Source: an uncultured Campylobacter sp.
Lineage (GTDB): Bacteria; Campylobacterota; Campylobacteria; Campylobacterales; Campylobacteraceae
Direction of reading: 5' to 3'
DNA length: 64,000 nucleotides
NCBI RefSeq assembly: GCF_937973075.1
Contig: NZ_CALBWL010000065.1
Location: 120,746 to 184,745 of the forward strand
How positions within the stretch are numbered: the stretch's first letter is position 1; every line of letters starts with the position of its first letter. The notes under the pieces were generated by a model. The model was not told where the DNA came from and did not search any database. It saw only the letters and a program-made list of their open reading frames with translations. Position numbers and translations under genes: made by a program. This document shows, one piece after another, positions 46,126-55,881 of this stretch.

Positions 46126-48195
46126 ATGTTTAAGAAATTTTATCTTTCAAATGCCGCGGTCGCGCTAAGTTTGTGCGCCGCCTTGCAACTAAACGGGGCT
46201 GAAAATAACGCTACATCCGCAAATATCGCGCCTAGCGCGCAAGCGGTAAATTCCGCCGCTCCTAAAAGCGCTTCCGGCGCGAACGCCACAAAGCTAGGCA
46301 CCATCGTAGTTACCGCAACTGGCTTTGAGGACACGCTTAAAAACGAGGTTCGCAACGTCTCCGTTATCACCGCGGAGGATATGGAAAATCGCGGCTACCG
46401 CGATCTGCGCGAAATTTTAGAAAAGGCGCCGGGGGTTAGCTTTAATGGTAGGTCAGTTGATCTACGCGGGCAAGGTGCGAAAGCCAATACCTCCGTCAAG
46501 GTCCTTCTTAACGGAGTCGCTCTCAATATGATCGACACGACGCCCACGACCATCCCGATCGATCTCGTTCCTATTGAGGATATCGAGCGCGTGGAGATTA
46601 TCCCCGGCGGCGGTAGCGTGCTTTATGGCAGCGGCACCAGCGGCGGCGTGATAAATATCATCACGAAAAAGGGCGCAAAATATCCATACGCCAATGTCTC
46701 TACCAAGATCGCGTCGTATAATTATAAAGATCTAAATTTTGGCGCAGGCGGGAATGTGAGCGAAAATCTATTTCTAAAAACCGCGATAAAGGGCTTTGAT
46801 CAGCATGGATACCGCAAAGGCGAAAGAGAGCGAGGCTACTATACATCATTTGGACTAAATTATAAAATTTCAGATGATCAAAGCCTCTCTTTTAATCCGA
46901 GCTTTTATCGCGCTAGGACGCATGATGTGCCGAGTTTAGGACTTGTCAAACTTAAAGCGGATCGCCGCCAACAGGGAGGTGAGAGAACCTTTACCAAAAG
47001 CACACGATTAAATTTTGACTTGGATTATGCGGTGAAATTCGGCGATAGATTTGAAGCAAATTTACAGCCTTATTACCAAGATATTAGAATTTTACAAAAA
47101 GGCTTTGTGATGAAAGATCGCAAAGAGGGGGCAAATTTAAAGGGCAAGCTCGACTACGACAGCGGCGAGCTCATAGCGGGATATGATTATCTTAAAAATA
47201 AGGGCTTCCGTAGGATCGATTTTAATACTGTAATAAATCCTATGGTGAGTCGTTCGCAGCTTACGATCTTTGATATGCAAAAACAGACGCACTCGGTTTA
47301 TGCCTTAGAAAAGCACGACTTCACGGAGCTATTTTCACTTAGTGCTGGCGGGCGTTTTGAGCGTGCTGAATACAAAGTAGATCGCGAAGTCTCTACGACG
47401 ATGCGTAGGATGGGGCGCATATTTCATACTCAAGACAGCACACACGTAACGGATGATAAAAACAATTATGCTTTTGAGATCACGCCGAATTTTAATTATT
47501 CCAAGGATGGCAACGTCTATTTTAAATTTGAGCGAGGCTATATCTCGCCGGGTCCTAATCAGCTCATCGATAAGCTAAGTTCTAGCGGCCCTTACGTGCT
47601 TAATAACCTCAAATCCGAAACCTTTAAAACCTACGAGATCGGCATGAAGGATCTAATCTATGGGCAATACGTAAGCGCGACGCTGTTTTGGACCGATACG
47701 AAAAACGAGATCGTAAACGAGCTACTCGGTAGCGGCTTTAATAGCGGTTGGCATTTTATAAATATCGACGAGACGCGCCGCAAGGGCGTAGAGCTGTATG
47801 CGGAGCAAAGTCTGCTTTCAAATTTAAAGCTCAGCGAGACCTTTTCATACGTGGACGCCAAGATCCAATCCGGCGCAGATAAAGGCAAGCAGGTCCCGCT
47901 AGTGGAGCGCTCGAAGTTCGTTTTGGGCGTCGATTACGAGCCGATTAGAAATTTAACGCTGATGAGCGATTTTAAATATTTCTCATCATCGCACGACGCC
48001 AACCACGATAGGATCGATTCGCGCACGATCGTGGATCTGGGCGCTGCGTACCGCTTCTCAAGCGGATTTTTGATAAGCGCCGGAGTCAAAAACGTCTTTG
48101 ACGAGGAGTATAATTACAACCAAAATTTACGCGCAGACGACTATACTCCAGCTCCCGGACGCAACTACTACGCGGAGTTTAAATACACCTATTAG
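46126..48195 (+). CDS. TonB-dependent outer membrane receptor
   Basis: 689 residues from the ATG at 46126 after GGGGAGAG; a GTG at 46123 is adjacent. Signal peptide at 1-25 (ending LNGAEN). The plug domain spans about 55-175, starting KLGTIVVTATGFEDTLKNEV, with DLREILEKAPGVSFNGRSVD and VEIIPGGGSVLYGSGTSGGV. The barrel ends in a typical C-terminal aromatic strand (YYAEFKYTY). It imports ferric siderophores or other iron chelates with TonB-ExbBD energy; the substrate cannot be read. No transporter genes adjoin it. Confidence 0.92.
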   Translation: MFKKFYLSNAAVALSLCAALQLNGAENNATSANIAPSAQAVNSAAPKSASGANATKLGTIVVTATGFEDTLKNEVRNVSVITAEDMENRGYRDLREILEKAPGVSFNGRSVDLRGQGAKANTSVKVLLNGVALNMIDTTPTTIPIDLVPIEDIERVEIIPGGGSVLYGSGTSGGVINIITKKGAKYPYANVSTKIASYNYKDLNFGAGGNVSENLFLKTAIKGFDQHGYRKGERERGYYTSFGLNYKISDDQSLSFNPSFYRARTHDVPSLGLVKLKADRRQQGGERTFTKSTRLNFDLDYAVKFGDRFEANLQPYYQDIRILQKGFVMKDRKEGANLKGKLDYDSGELIAGYDYLKNKGFRRIDFNTVINPMVSRSQLTIFDMQKQTHSVYALEKHDFTELFSLSAGGRFERAEYKVDREVSTTMRRMGRIFHTQDSTHVTDDKNNYAFEITPNFNYSKDGNVYFKFERGYISPGPNQLIDKLSSSGPYVLNNLKSETFKTYEIGMKDLIYGQYVSATLFWTDTKNEIVNELLGSGFNSGWHFINIDETRRKGVELYAEQSLLSNLKLSETFSYVDAKIQSGADKGKQVPLVERSKFVLGVDYEPIRNLTLMSDFKYFSSSHDANHDRIDSRTIVDLGAAYRFSSGFLISAGVKNVFDEEYNYNQNLRADDYTPAPGRNYYAEFKYTY

Positions 48196-48315
48196 AGTGC
48201 GTTTAAATTTAGGCGGGGTTTTGAGCTGCGGACTTTAAAATTTACGAGCGAAATTTAAAATTTTGCCGCGGCACGCTTTGCCGCCGCGGGATTAAATTTA
48301 ATAAAAGGAGCGAAG

Positions 48316-49107
48316 ATGAAACCGGACTATAAAAACTGGGTGCCTAAGGGCATGATCGCGTCATTTGCCGCGGGTGCGGGCGTGGCGTTAGTTTTATTTT
48401 TGATTTTCGGCGTTTGCGGTTTGGGTGTTAGCGGTGCGCTAAGAGGCGTGCTAGCTGGGCTTTTCGGCGCCGCGGCGCTGTTTTTGATCGGCTTTACGAT
48501 CTACTGCGTCGTGTGGTACCGCGCGTTTGATTACGGCGGCAAGCGCCAGCTCTCTCGCGCGATCGTAGAGGGCACGGCAAAATACGTAGATCTGCCCGAG
48601 GGCGGGCGCGGGCTGGACGTAGGCTGCGGCAGCGGCGCTCTAACTATCGCCGTTGCTAAGCGCAACCCGCACGCATCGGTGCTAGGCGTCGATCGCTGGG
48701 GCTTTGAGTACGCGTCTTTTAACAAACAGCTGTGCGAATCCAACGCGCGCGCCGAAGGGGTGCAAAACGCTAGCTTCGAGCAGGCCGACGCCACGCAGCT
48801 GCCCTTTGAAGATGGCAGCTTCGATGCGGTTACAAGCAACTACGTCTATCACAACGTCTCGAGCAAGGACCGCCAGGCGCTGCTTTTAGAGACGCTCCGC
48901 GTGCTTAAAAAGGGCGGCAGCTTCGCGATCCACGATCTTTTCTCGCGCGGAAACTACGGCGATATGGACGCTTTCATCGCGCGACTTAAGGAGCAGGGCT
49001 ATGAGCGGGTCGAGCTTATAGATACGACGCAGGGGCTTTTTATGGGCCCTCGCGAAGCCAAATGGCTGATGCTCGGTAGCTCAAAATTGCTGGTGGGTAA
49101 GAAATAG
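48316..49107 (+). CDS. Membrane-anchored class I SAM-dependent methyltransferase
   Basis: 263 residues. Two N-terminal helices (about 12-34 and 41-63) precede a class I methyltransferase fold: motif I GLDVGCGSGALTIAVAKRNP, motif II GVDRWGFEYA, then EQADATQLPFEDGSFDAVTS and VLKKGGSFAIHD. The layout is close to UbiE/Ubi-type methyltransferases, but the membrane anchor is unusual. Substrate unknown. RBS AAAAGGAGCGAAG. 120 bases after the receptor gene. Confidence 0.8.
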   Translation: MKPDYKNWVPKGMIASFAAGAGVALVLFLIFGVCGLGVSGALRGVLAGLFGAAALFLIGFTIYCVVWYRAFDYGGKRQLSRAIVEGTAKYVDLPEGGRGLDVGCGSGALTIAVAKRNPHASVLGVDRWGFEYASFNKQLCESNARAEGVQNASFEQADATQLPFEDGSFDAVTSNYVYHNVSSKDRQALLLETLRVLKKGGSFAIHDLFSRGNYGDMDAFIARLKEQGYERVELIDTTQGLFMGPREAKWLMLGSSKLLVGKK

Positions 49108-49543
49108 ATTTTTTGTAAATTTAGATTTAGGCAAATTTGAAGACGGATTAAATTTTAATCCCACCCGCTTTTAGCCGAATCCAGATCTTTAGGCTAGACT
49201 AATATATAATTGGCTATTTATCTCAAAAAAGAAACCGCGAAAGGAATTATTTCGGCCGAGGGCGTTATCCTTGCTGTGGGCGCGCTAACGGTCGCCATCG
49301 GATATTTTGTGCTTCTAGCAGCATTTATCCTATAGTGGTATAGGCTGCGAGAGATCAAGACCGCTTAAATTTATCGTATTTGTTCTGTGAGCTAAGTGCA
49401 TGCGGGTAGAATCTGCTGCCGAATTTTAATTTTGTGATTTTATGCAAAAAATCCGCGCCTCAAATTTAGCAAGGATTGCCCTCGGCATAGGCATAGCCGC
49501 CCTGTGCGATTTTACCGCTCATATCTACTATTTTTGACATAGA
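49108..49543. other. Spacer with a possible 41-residue membrane peptide (49210-49335, +)
   Basis: A TTG-initiated frame at 49210 gives a peptide with a charged start (YLKKETAKG) and a 24-residue hydrophobic helix (VILAVGALTVAIGYFVLLAA) before a TAG at 49333-49335. There is no good RBS. The rest of the spacer shows no gene. Confidence 0.3.
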
Positions 49544-50464
49544 TTACTCCTTATTTTGTTTAAATTTGTTTTTAAAATCTGCATAATTCATATATGCTTT
49601 ATATGGTTCCCATAATATGCCCATATATAAGCCCTTGTAATTTCCGCAATTATCTATACCTATTCTATACATAGAATAATTTTCTAATATAATCTTATTT
49701 CCTTTATCTCCAATAATTTCAACGCTTTCTTTAGTAACGTCAAGTTTATTTTTATCCATCCAATCATTTAAGGTGCAAAAATCATCACTTTTATCAATAC
49801 GTTTAAGGGCTAATAGCATTCTTAGCGCTAGCCTATTATCGTTTTTGTATATGATCTTCTTGCTTTTTCCGGTAAGTAAATCAAGCAATTTAATCTTAAT
49901 AGTAGGATCCTCGGCTATAAACAAAGAATCATATCGATAATACTCGCTATAATGGTTGTCCTCATTATTAAAGTAGATAGAATAATTAAGTTCCCCTTTA
50001 TCATTAAAAAGCTTGCTATCCTCCCATGGATACACCACGCTTTCATCATCTATAGCTTTTAGTATGGATTTATCTATCGGCGCAATTTGTTTTCCGTCTT
50101 TGCAAATTTGTCTGCCGATAGACAATAAATTTTCTAAATTTAACTCTTTAGGTATTTTCCAAAATTCGCACTTATCGTCGGGGCGCTTGTCGCCGTTGCA
50201 AGGTTGGATTCTGAAAAACGGGATATTATGCTTGTAATTATACTCTTTATGATGTTGTTGCAAATACTGTTTAAACGCTATCTCTTTTAATTCATTATCC
50301 GATAAGATGCCAAAATGCAGAGGATTGGTGCAAACTCCGGCGTAGTTTAAGCCCATATTTATAGGCATATAAGGGATAAACGTCAAAATGCAGATGATAA
50401 AAATCGCAGAGATTATATAGTGGCGTTTTATAAGGCGCAGAGAATTAACAAAGAATTTTTTCAA
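49544..50464 (-). CDS. Hypothetical membrane-anchored protein
   Basis: 306 residues from a TTG at 50464, six bases after AGGGGG; the frame is open to an ATG at 50518 without RBS. One N-terminal helix (YIISAIFIICILTFIPYMP) is followed by a polar periplasmic-type region with five Cys (AGVCTNP, IQPCNGD, DKCEFWK, RQICKDG, DNCGNYK). AT-rich compared with neighbours. No family recognised. Possibly acquired. Confidence 0.5.
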   Translation of the reverse strand: MKKFFVNSLRLIKRHYIISAIFIICILTFIPYMPINMGLNYAGVCTNPLHFGILSDNELKEIAFKQYLQQHHKEYNYKHNIPFFRIQPCNGDKRPDDKCEFWKIPKELNLENLLSIGRQICKDGKQIAPIDKSILKAIDDESVVYPWEDSKLFNDKGELNYSIYFNNEDNHYSEYYRYDSLFIAEDPTIKIKLLDLLTGKSKKIIYKNDNRLALRMLLALKRIDKSDDFCTLNDWMDKNKLDVTKESVEIIGDKGNKIILENYSMYRIGIDNCGNYKGLYMGILWEPYKAYMNYADFKNKFKQNKE

Positions 50465-50781
50465 ATTTGCCCCCTTCAGATTTCGTGCAATGATAGCCGA
50501 TTTAAGCTTAACTGGCAAGATATGATATTAAAGCCGTAGCGGCTAAGCTTTTTCAGGCGCTATTTAGCATTAAAAGCGCCTTATTTTGTTGATTCAAGCG
50601 AAAATTCTATCAAAGCCGCCGCCGCAATCGAAACGCCGATATTCAATTTTATATAGGCCGTTACGCTTTGGGTGTCGAATGGCCCAAAACCGGGCGCGCT
50701 ATTAAAAGATCGAGAGGAGATCGCTCGCCTTAAAAGCGCAATCTGTAGAAGCCTACACCTGCGGCTTAAATTTCACGGAAT

Positions 50782-51922
50782 TTAAACGCGATACAAACTA
50801 AAGCAGCCGTAGTCGGTGCGCACGGCTAAAAATTCCTCGTCGTTTATACGCTCAAATTTCGCCTTGCAGCGTTTAACGATGTGCGAGAGCTCAAAGCTAA
50901 GCCACAAATTTCCGCTTTTTAGATCGACGATGCGAGCCTTGTCGTAGTTTATTAACGCCAGCCGCGAACCGTCCGCGCTAACGCAAAGCTCGTCCGCCTC
51001 GGTGCATTCGTCCCTCAACCATACAGGATTAAGCCGCTCGCCGCTTGCAGCGTCAAGGCAAACTAGCTTGCCTGCGTAGCGCTTCTTGCCTAATATCGAG
51101 CCGTCTGGTAGAAAGCAAATTTTATCCAAAATGCCGGAGCCCCCTTTTATCTCGCTTAAAATTTTGCCGCAAGAGCCGTCAAGCGTGCTTAAAATTTGAA
51201 TCTCGTTTTGCTTGCAACAAAGCGCCAGTCGCGAGCCGTCCGCACTAAGCGCGATGCAAAATATCGGCGTGGAGCTTTTCATTTCGGCCTTATATTGCGT
51301 AAGAAGCGAAATTTCGCTGTCTCGCAAAATAAAAATTTGACCGAACATCGCAAACGCCGTCGTCTCGCCCGCTGCGCCCGCAGCACAAACGCGGCTCGTA
51401 AATTCTCTATTTCTTTTAAAATTTAGCTCTTTGGAAAGGTCGGCAAACTCGCCCGTTTTTGGATCAAATTTGAAAATAAAATGATCCAAATCCAAAAGTA
51501 AAATTTCGCCCGCCCGCTGCGCATGCCGGCTTTGGCAAGAGGGTCTGCTGCTTTACGGCGCCGCTCGCGTCCAGCCTGATGAGAAAATCATCCAGCGCGC
51601 CGCCCTCTTTGTAGCCGCCGCATTTATAGACGAAATTTTCGCCCTCAAAGCTCGCAAACGCCAGCGCGCCCGTGTATCCGCCGCCGATGTAAACGTGCAG
51701 GCTCGTTTCGCCAGGCCTCGCATCCGCGTTTTGCATGACGTAGCCCTTTTTTAGGCTCTCCCACTTCTTTTTTACGCAGGCTTTTTGCGCCTCGTCCGCG
51801 CCGGCAAACTCCTTTTGCGTCTGCCTCATTTTGCCGTTTTTGATGCTCTCGCTGAGTAAAATTTTGCCCTCTACGCGCAAATTTAATCGGTCGCCGCCGC
51901 TTAAATTTATTAAATTTTTCAT
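50782..51922 (-). pseudogene. WGR-domain / beta-propeller gene broken by a frameshift
   Basis: Two overlapping frames (51922-51464 and 51495-50782) read as one protein. The first begins MKNLINLSGGDRLNLRVEGK and continues through SIKNGKMRQTQKEFAGADEA to KKKWESLKKGYVM, which fits a WGR-type domain. It then has propeller-like sequence (VYIGGGYTGALAFASFEGEN). Homology leaves this frame near LLPKPACAAGG and resumes in the other as AGEILLLDLDHFIFKFDPKT, followed by four more blades (ALSADGSRLALCCKQNEIQI; LCVSADGSRLALINYDKARI). One base inserted or deleted between about 51500 and 51540 would restore about 380 codons. Either a mutation or a sequencing error. Confidence 0.7.
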
Positions 51923-51977
51923 TTTCGCCCCTGCGGATTAGTTTTAAAAATTATCGCAAAGCGGCGCTTAAAAGTCG

Positions 51978-52532
51978 CTAAATATCGATAACGCCGAGGT
52001 GCGAGAGTAAAATTTTAACCCCGATTAAGATCAAAATCGCGCCGCCTAAGACGAGCGCCTTGGCTTGCAGAAATCTGCCCGTTAGCTTGCCTGCGTAGCA
52101 CGCCGCGACGCACAGCGCGAAGCAGATGAGCCCGATTACGCAACAGGCGTAGAGGATGTTTATCTCGCCAAAGGCAAAGGTCACGCCCACGGCCATCGCA
52201 TCGATACTGGTAGCGATCGCGCCCAGCATCAGCTCCTTCGTGCCTAGGCACAGAGGGGGCTCATCCTGCTCGTGGCGGGATTCTGCGATCATCTTAATGC
52301 CTAAAAACGATAAAATTCCAAACGCGACGAAGTGATCGATTTGCGCGATAAATTTTACGAAATTTATCCCCAAAGCATAGCCTGCAAGCGGCATTATAAA
52401 TTGAGCTGCCGCATAGGAAAACGCGACGCGCGCGATCTGTGCAAATTTAAAATTCGGATATTTCGCGCCGTTTGAGATACTAAGCGCGACGCTGTCCATC
52501 GCAAGCGCGAAAGCGATGAGTAAAAGCTCCAT
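51978..52532 (-). CDS. mntP: Manganese efflux pump MntP
   Basis: A 184-residue, six-helix inner membrane protein. It has the two conserved acidic helices of the family: IAFALAMDSVALSISNG near the start and GAIATSIDAMAVGVTFAFG in the middle. It exports Mn2+ when intracellular levels rise. No yybP-ykoY riboswitch or obvious MntR site was seen upstream in the 88-base gap to the divergent gene. Length is standard. Confidence 0.9.
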   Translation of the reverse strand: MELLLIAFALAMDSVALSISNGAKYPNFKFAQIARVAFSYAAAQFIMPLAGYALGINFVKFIAQIDHFVAFGILSFLGIKMIAESRHEQDEPPLCLGTKELMLGAIATSIDAMAVGVTFAFGEINILYACCVIGLICFALCVAACYAGKLTGRFLQAKALVLGGAILILIGVKILLSHLGVIDI

Positions 52533-52619
52533 ATTTAGCCCTTTTGGTATTATAAAAGCGTTGATTATACATTAAAATTTTCGAAATAAAATAATCAATC
52601 TTTAATTAGGGAAAAAGCC

Positions 52620-53249
52620 TTGCTTAAAAATCTAATTTTTTGCCTTTTGCCGCTCATAGCGGCCGCGAGTTGGGAAGAGGTCGCCGTAAAGGGGCTGGAC
52701 GTCGTCATCAGCGCAAACGTGGGCGATAGCGAAAATTTTAAAAACTCACTAAGCACTTTAATAGAGCGTGCCGCAAATGAATACGAACGCACTGGCGTAC
52801 AGGATTACGAGCTCGATCTGCCTAGCTACATTACCGAGCGCGCGGGCAAAAAAAGTATCGCCGTGCAGAATATGCAAAGGCTGGCGAGCAAGAAGCTAAG
52901 TCTTGCCGTAGAGCCGATCAAAAAGCTCGTACTCGCTAAAATAAAAGATATGTCCGAAGCCGATACTAAGGCGGTAATGAGCGGCGAGATGCTATTTAGC
53001 CACTATCTGCGCACAAATGCCTTTGATGAAATTTACGAAATCATTCGCCCTTTGGCACGTGAACTAGGAACTGACGCGAGCTTTGCTAAAAGCTTTAAAA
53101 GTGCCGTCGGACGCGAGCCTGGAGACGATTTTAGTAGCGAATTCAGCAGTGCCTTCATCAACGAAAGCTTCGATTTTTTAAGCAAAAACGAAAGGGAGTT
53201 TCGCAAAAACTCGGGCGCGATTTTAACCGCCATAAAGACGATCAGATAG
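52620..53249 (+). CDS. Periplasmic protein, DUF4197-like
   Basis: 209 residues from a TTG at 52620 with TAGGGAAA upstream. The N-terminal signal is LKNLIFCLLPLIAAAS. The mature part has VKIxLP-like DYELDLPSYITERAGKK and IKDMSEADTKAVMSGEMLFS then HYLRTNAFDEIYEIIRP, similar in order to DUF4197 (I-x-x-M-x-x-x-D-A-x-x-I-L-x-G, Y-F-R). Function of the family is unknown. The similarity is moderate. Confidence 0.5.
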   Translation: MLKNLIFCLLPLIAAASWEEVAVKGLDVVISANVGDSENFKNSLSTLIERAANEYERTGVQDYELDLPSYITERAGKKSIAVQNMQRLASKKLSLAVEPIKKLVLAKIKDMSEADTKAVMSGEMLFSHYLRTNAFDEIYEIIRPLARELGTDASFAKSFKSAVGREPGDDFSSEFSSAFINESFDFLSKNEREFRKNSGAILTAIKTIR

Positions 53250-53292
53250 GCGCGACCGCACTAAAATCTCGGCGAAATTTTACTTTAAATTT

Positions 53293-55134
53293 ATGAAAAA
53301 TTCTATCTTGGGGCCTGCGGAAAATTTTAATTCAAAACCCGCTTTAAATTTTATCTTAGATACGGTGCGCGAGCGTGCAAAAAACACAGCGCCCGGCAGT
53401 AAGGTAAATTTCGCTCCCGCTCCCTACCTCAAAAGAAATTTCAAATTTCAAGACGCGGCCGCCGAGTTAAATTTTATCCGCGAAAGAAATTTAAAATTTT
53501 ATCCCGCTTCGGCCGGTTTCGCCGCACGCAATCGTGCCTCAGTCAGTTTTGCCGTGCATAGTCTCGTAGCGCCCTATTCCGCTCCGCGCGTCAAAAATCC
53601 AGGAAGAAAATCCACTTTAAATTCCGCGGCTCTTTCGCTAAATTTAAAGTCCGCGCAAATTCCGAACTGCGCCGAAAGCAAAGCTTTAAATTTCGCAAAA
53701 GCTTACAAAACAGATCCTTGCGAAAATTCCGCAAGAAATTTCAAACGAAATTTTATATTAAATTTTGCGGAAAATTTCACTCATAGCGGCGCAAATAGCG
53801 CGAGTCCGTTAAGTCGTGCGAGCGTTGCGAATGATCTGAATTCGATCCTCGCAAAAAGCCTCGCTGACGCCAATACTCGACGCTCCGAGAAAAATTTTAC
53901 CAAGGTCATTGCGAACGATCCATGCTCCGCCAGCACGCCGCAGAGCTTTGGATTGAAAAATTTTAAGGCGCGGAATTTTGCGAAGAAATCTAATTCGGCA
54001 GAGAATTCTAGCTCCGCTCGAAGCTTAAATTCCGCGCAGAATTTCGATTTCGCGCAAAGCTCTGATTCTACGCAGAGCTCTGCTGCCGCGCAAAATTCTG
54101 CCTCTACGCAAAATTGCACGCAAAGCTCGAATTCCGCGCAGAGTTTCGGGCAAAATTCTAATTCCGCGCAAAGCCATGCGCAAAACCCCGCTCCGCCTAG
54201 CAGGTTGTGGGATCTGGGGCTACTTTTTGTAGCGATCGTTTGGGGATGCACTTTCGTGCCGGTTCAGCGCGCGCTGCATAGCGGCGACGTTTTTAGCTTT
54301 TTATTTTGGCGCTTTTTGGCGGCAAGCATTTTTACCTACCTCGCCTGCCTGCGCTTCGGCGTCAAATTTGACCGCGGCACGATAGGGCGGGGCGTGTTTT
54401 GCGGGCTGATGCTGTTTTGCGATTTTTCCTGCCAGACCATAGCGCTTGATTATGCGCTATCATCGACGGTGGCGTTTATTTTGGGGCTAAATGTCGTCAT
54501 CGTGCCCTTTTTAATGCTTGCGTTTTTCGGTAAAAAGGTCGGTGCGAGCGCCTTTGGCGGCGCGGTCGTGGCGCTTTTGGGGCTGTATTTTTTAAGCGGG
54601 GCAAGCGGCGCGGTGGGATTTGGCATAGGTGAGCGGCTGACGTTAATCTCGGCGTTTGCTTACGCGCTTCACATCGTCTTTACCGGCGTTTGCGCGCGCA
54701 AAAGCAATCTCTACGGCTTTGTGATCGTGCAGTTTATCTGCGTCTGCGTCTGTGCGCTGATCGCGGCAGTTTTCGCTCCGCACGCGGAATTTCAAGGCGA
54801 GATAAAGGTACTTGGAAATTTGATCTTTTCGCCGAGTTTTGATTTCGTTTTCGCGCTGGTTTTAACCTCGATCTTTGCCACCGTCGCGGCGTTTGTGATC
54901 CAAACGATGGCGCAAAATCGCGGCGTAAGCGAGATAAAAACGGTGCTTATTTTCGCGCTGGAGCCCGTAAGCGCCGGCATTATGGGGTATGCTTTCGGCG
55001 AGAAGCTAAGCGCGCTTCAAATTTTAGGCGCGGCGCTGATACTCGCAGGCATCCTGCTTAGCGAGCTGGGCGGGATTTTAGGCGCGAAGTTTGCTAAAGA
55101 TCGAGCTTGCGAAAAAGCAGACCGAGGCGACTAG
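53293..55134 (+). CDS. EamA/DMT-family transporter with long low-complexity extension
   Basis: 613 residues. The C-terminal 300 residues are a ten-helix drug/metabolite transporter with two EamA halves (GLLFVAIVWGCTFVPVQRAL; FLFWRFLAASIFTYLACLRF; ... NRGVSEIKTVLIFALEPVSA). Residues 1-305 are hydrophilic, dominated by Asn, Ser, Ala and Gln, with tandem-like Q-N-S-A-S and N-S-A-Q-S units at 245-300. The extension contains no other Met. A TTG near 54201 lacks an RBS, so the extension is probably translated. Substrate unknown. The 3' end overlaps the convergent permease gene by 57 bases. Confidence 0.75.
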   Translation: MKNSILGPAENFNSKPALNFILDTVRERAKNTAPGSKVNFAPAPYLKRNFKFQDAAAELNFIRERNLKFYPASAGFAARNRASVSFAVHSLVAPYSAPRVKNPGRKSTLNSAALSLNLKSAQIPNCAESKALNFAKAYKTDPCENSARNFKRNFILNFAENFTHSGANSASPLSRASVANDLNSILAKSLADANTRRSEKNFTKVIANDPCSASTPQSFGLKNFKARNFAKKSNSAENSSSARSLNSAQNFDFAQSSDSTQSSAAAQNSASTQNCTQSSNSAQSFGQNSNSAQSHAQNPAPPSRLWDLGLLFVAIVWGCTFVPVQRALHSGDVFSFLFWRFLAASIFTYLACLRFGVKFDRGTIGRGVFCGLMLFCDFSCQTIALDYALSSTVAFILGLNVVIVPFLMLAFFGKKVGASAFGGAVVALLGLYFLSGASGAVGFGIGERLTLISAFAYALHIVFTGVCARKSNLYGFVIVQFICVCVCALIAAVFAPHAEFQGEIKVLGNLIFSPSFDFVFALVLTSIFATVAAFVIQTMAQNRGVSEIKTVLIFALEPVSAGIMGYAFGEKLSALQILGAALILAGILLSELGGILGAKFAKDRACEKADRGD

Positions 55135-55881
55135 GATTATCGAAGCGCCGCTGGTTAGATTGAGCTTAAAGCTCAAAATAAGTCCCGCTGCGCAAAAAAG
55201 CGCCGATAGCGCGCAGCTTATCGCCATCATCGAGCCTAGGCTTTTTGAAATTTTTTCGGCGATGAAGGGCGGGATCGTCATTAGCGAGATCACCAAGATT
55301 AGTCCTACGATCTGAATCGACGCGACCACCGCGAGGCTCGCCATTACCACGAGGGCGTAGTAAAAGACGCTCGTATTTACCCCACGCAGCAGGGCGAATT
55401 CCTTATCGAAGCTGATCGCTAAAAACTGCCTGTAAAAGCATGCCGTAAGCGCCGCAAACGTCGCGCCGCAAATGCCGATGAAGATTAAATTTTCATGATT
55501 TATCGCCAAGATCGAGCCGAATAAAAAGCTCATCAGATCGGATTTGTACCCGGGCGTGAGATCGGCGAAGATTATCCCTAGCGCCATTCCAAACGCCCAT
55601 ATTGCGCCGATTACGGCGTCGAAGCGCTCGGTATTTCGCAGCGTGATGTAGGCGATTAGCAGCCCCAAAAACAGCGCAAATACGCTAGCTCCCAACACGG
55701 GCGAGATGCCTAAAAATAGCGCGATGCCGATGCCGCCGTATGCGCCGTGTGCGATGCCGCCTGCTATGAAGCTCATGCGATTTATCACGACTAAAGAGCC
55801 TACGACGCCGCAGACTATACTGACCAAAAGCCCGCCGAGCAGGGCGTTTCGCATGAAATCGTAAGATAAAATTTCAGCCAT
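55078..55881 (-). CDS. Metal ABC transporter permease (ZnuB-like)
   Basis: A 267-residue inner membrane protein of the ABC-3 family with about eight helices. The start MAEILSYDFMRNALLGGLLV and RMSFIAGGIAHGAYGGIGIA segments are typical of zinc or manganese permeases (ZnuB, MntB, TroC). It overlaps the ATPase gene by 8 bases. Metal specificity is not decided by the permease. No metal-binding lipoprotein or ZnuA gene lies beside it. Confidence 0.85.
   Translation of the reverse strand: MAEILSYDFMRNALLGGLLVSIVCGVVGSLVVINRMSFIAGGIAHGAYGGIGIALFLGISPVLGASVFALFLGLLIAYITLRNTERFDAVIGAIWAFGMALGIIFADLTPGYKSDLMSFLFGSILAINHENLIFIGICGATFAALTACFYRQFLAISFDKEFALLRGVNTSVFYYALVVMASLAVVASIQIVGLILVISLMTIPPFIAEKISKSLGSMMAISCALSALFCAAGLILSFKLNLTSGASIILVASVCFFASSIFSKLRA

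Noticed and set aside
48531..48839. Minus-strand 102-codon ORF
   Set aside because: Antisense to conserved methyltransferase motifs.
53781..54251. Minus-strand ORF rich in E-L-C-A units
   Set aside because: It mirrors the repetitive extension of the EamA transporter gene; no start signal. It only shows the DNA is repetitive.
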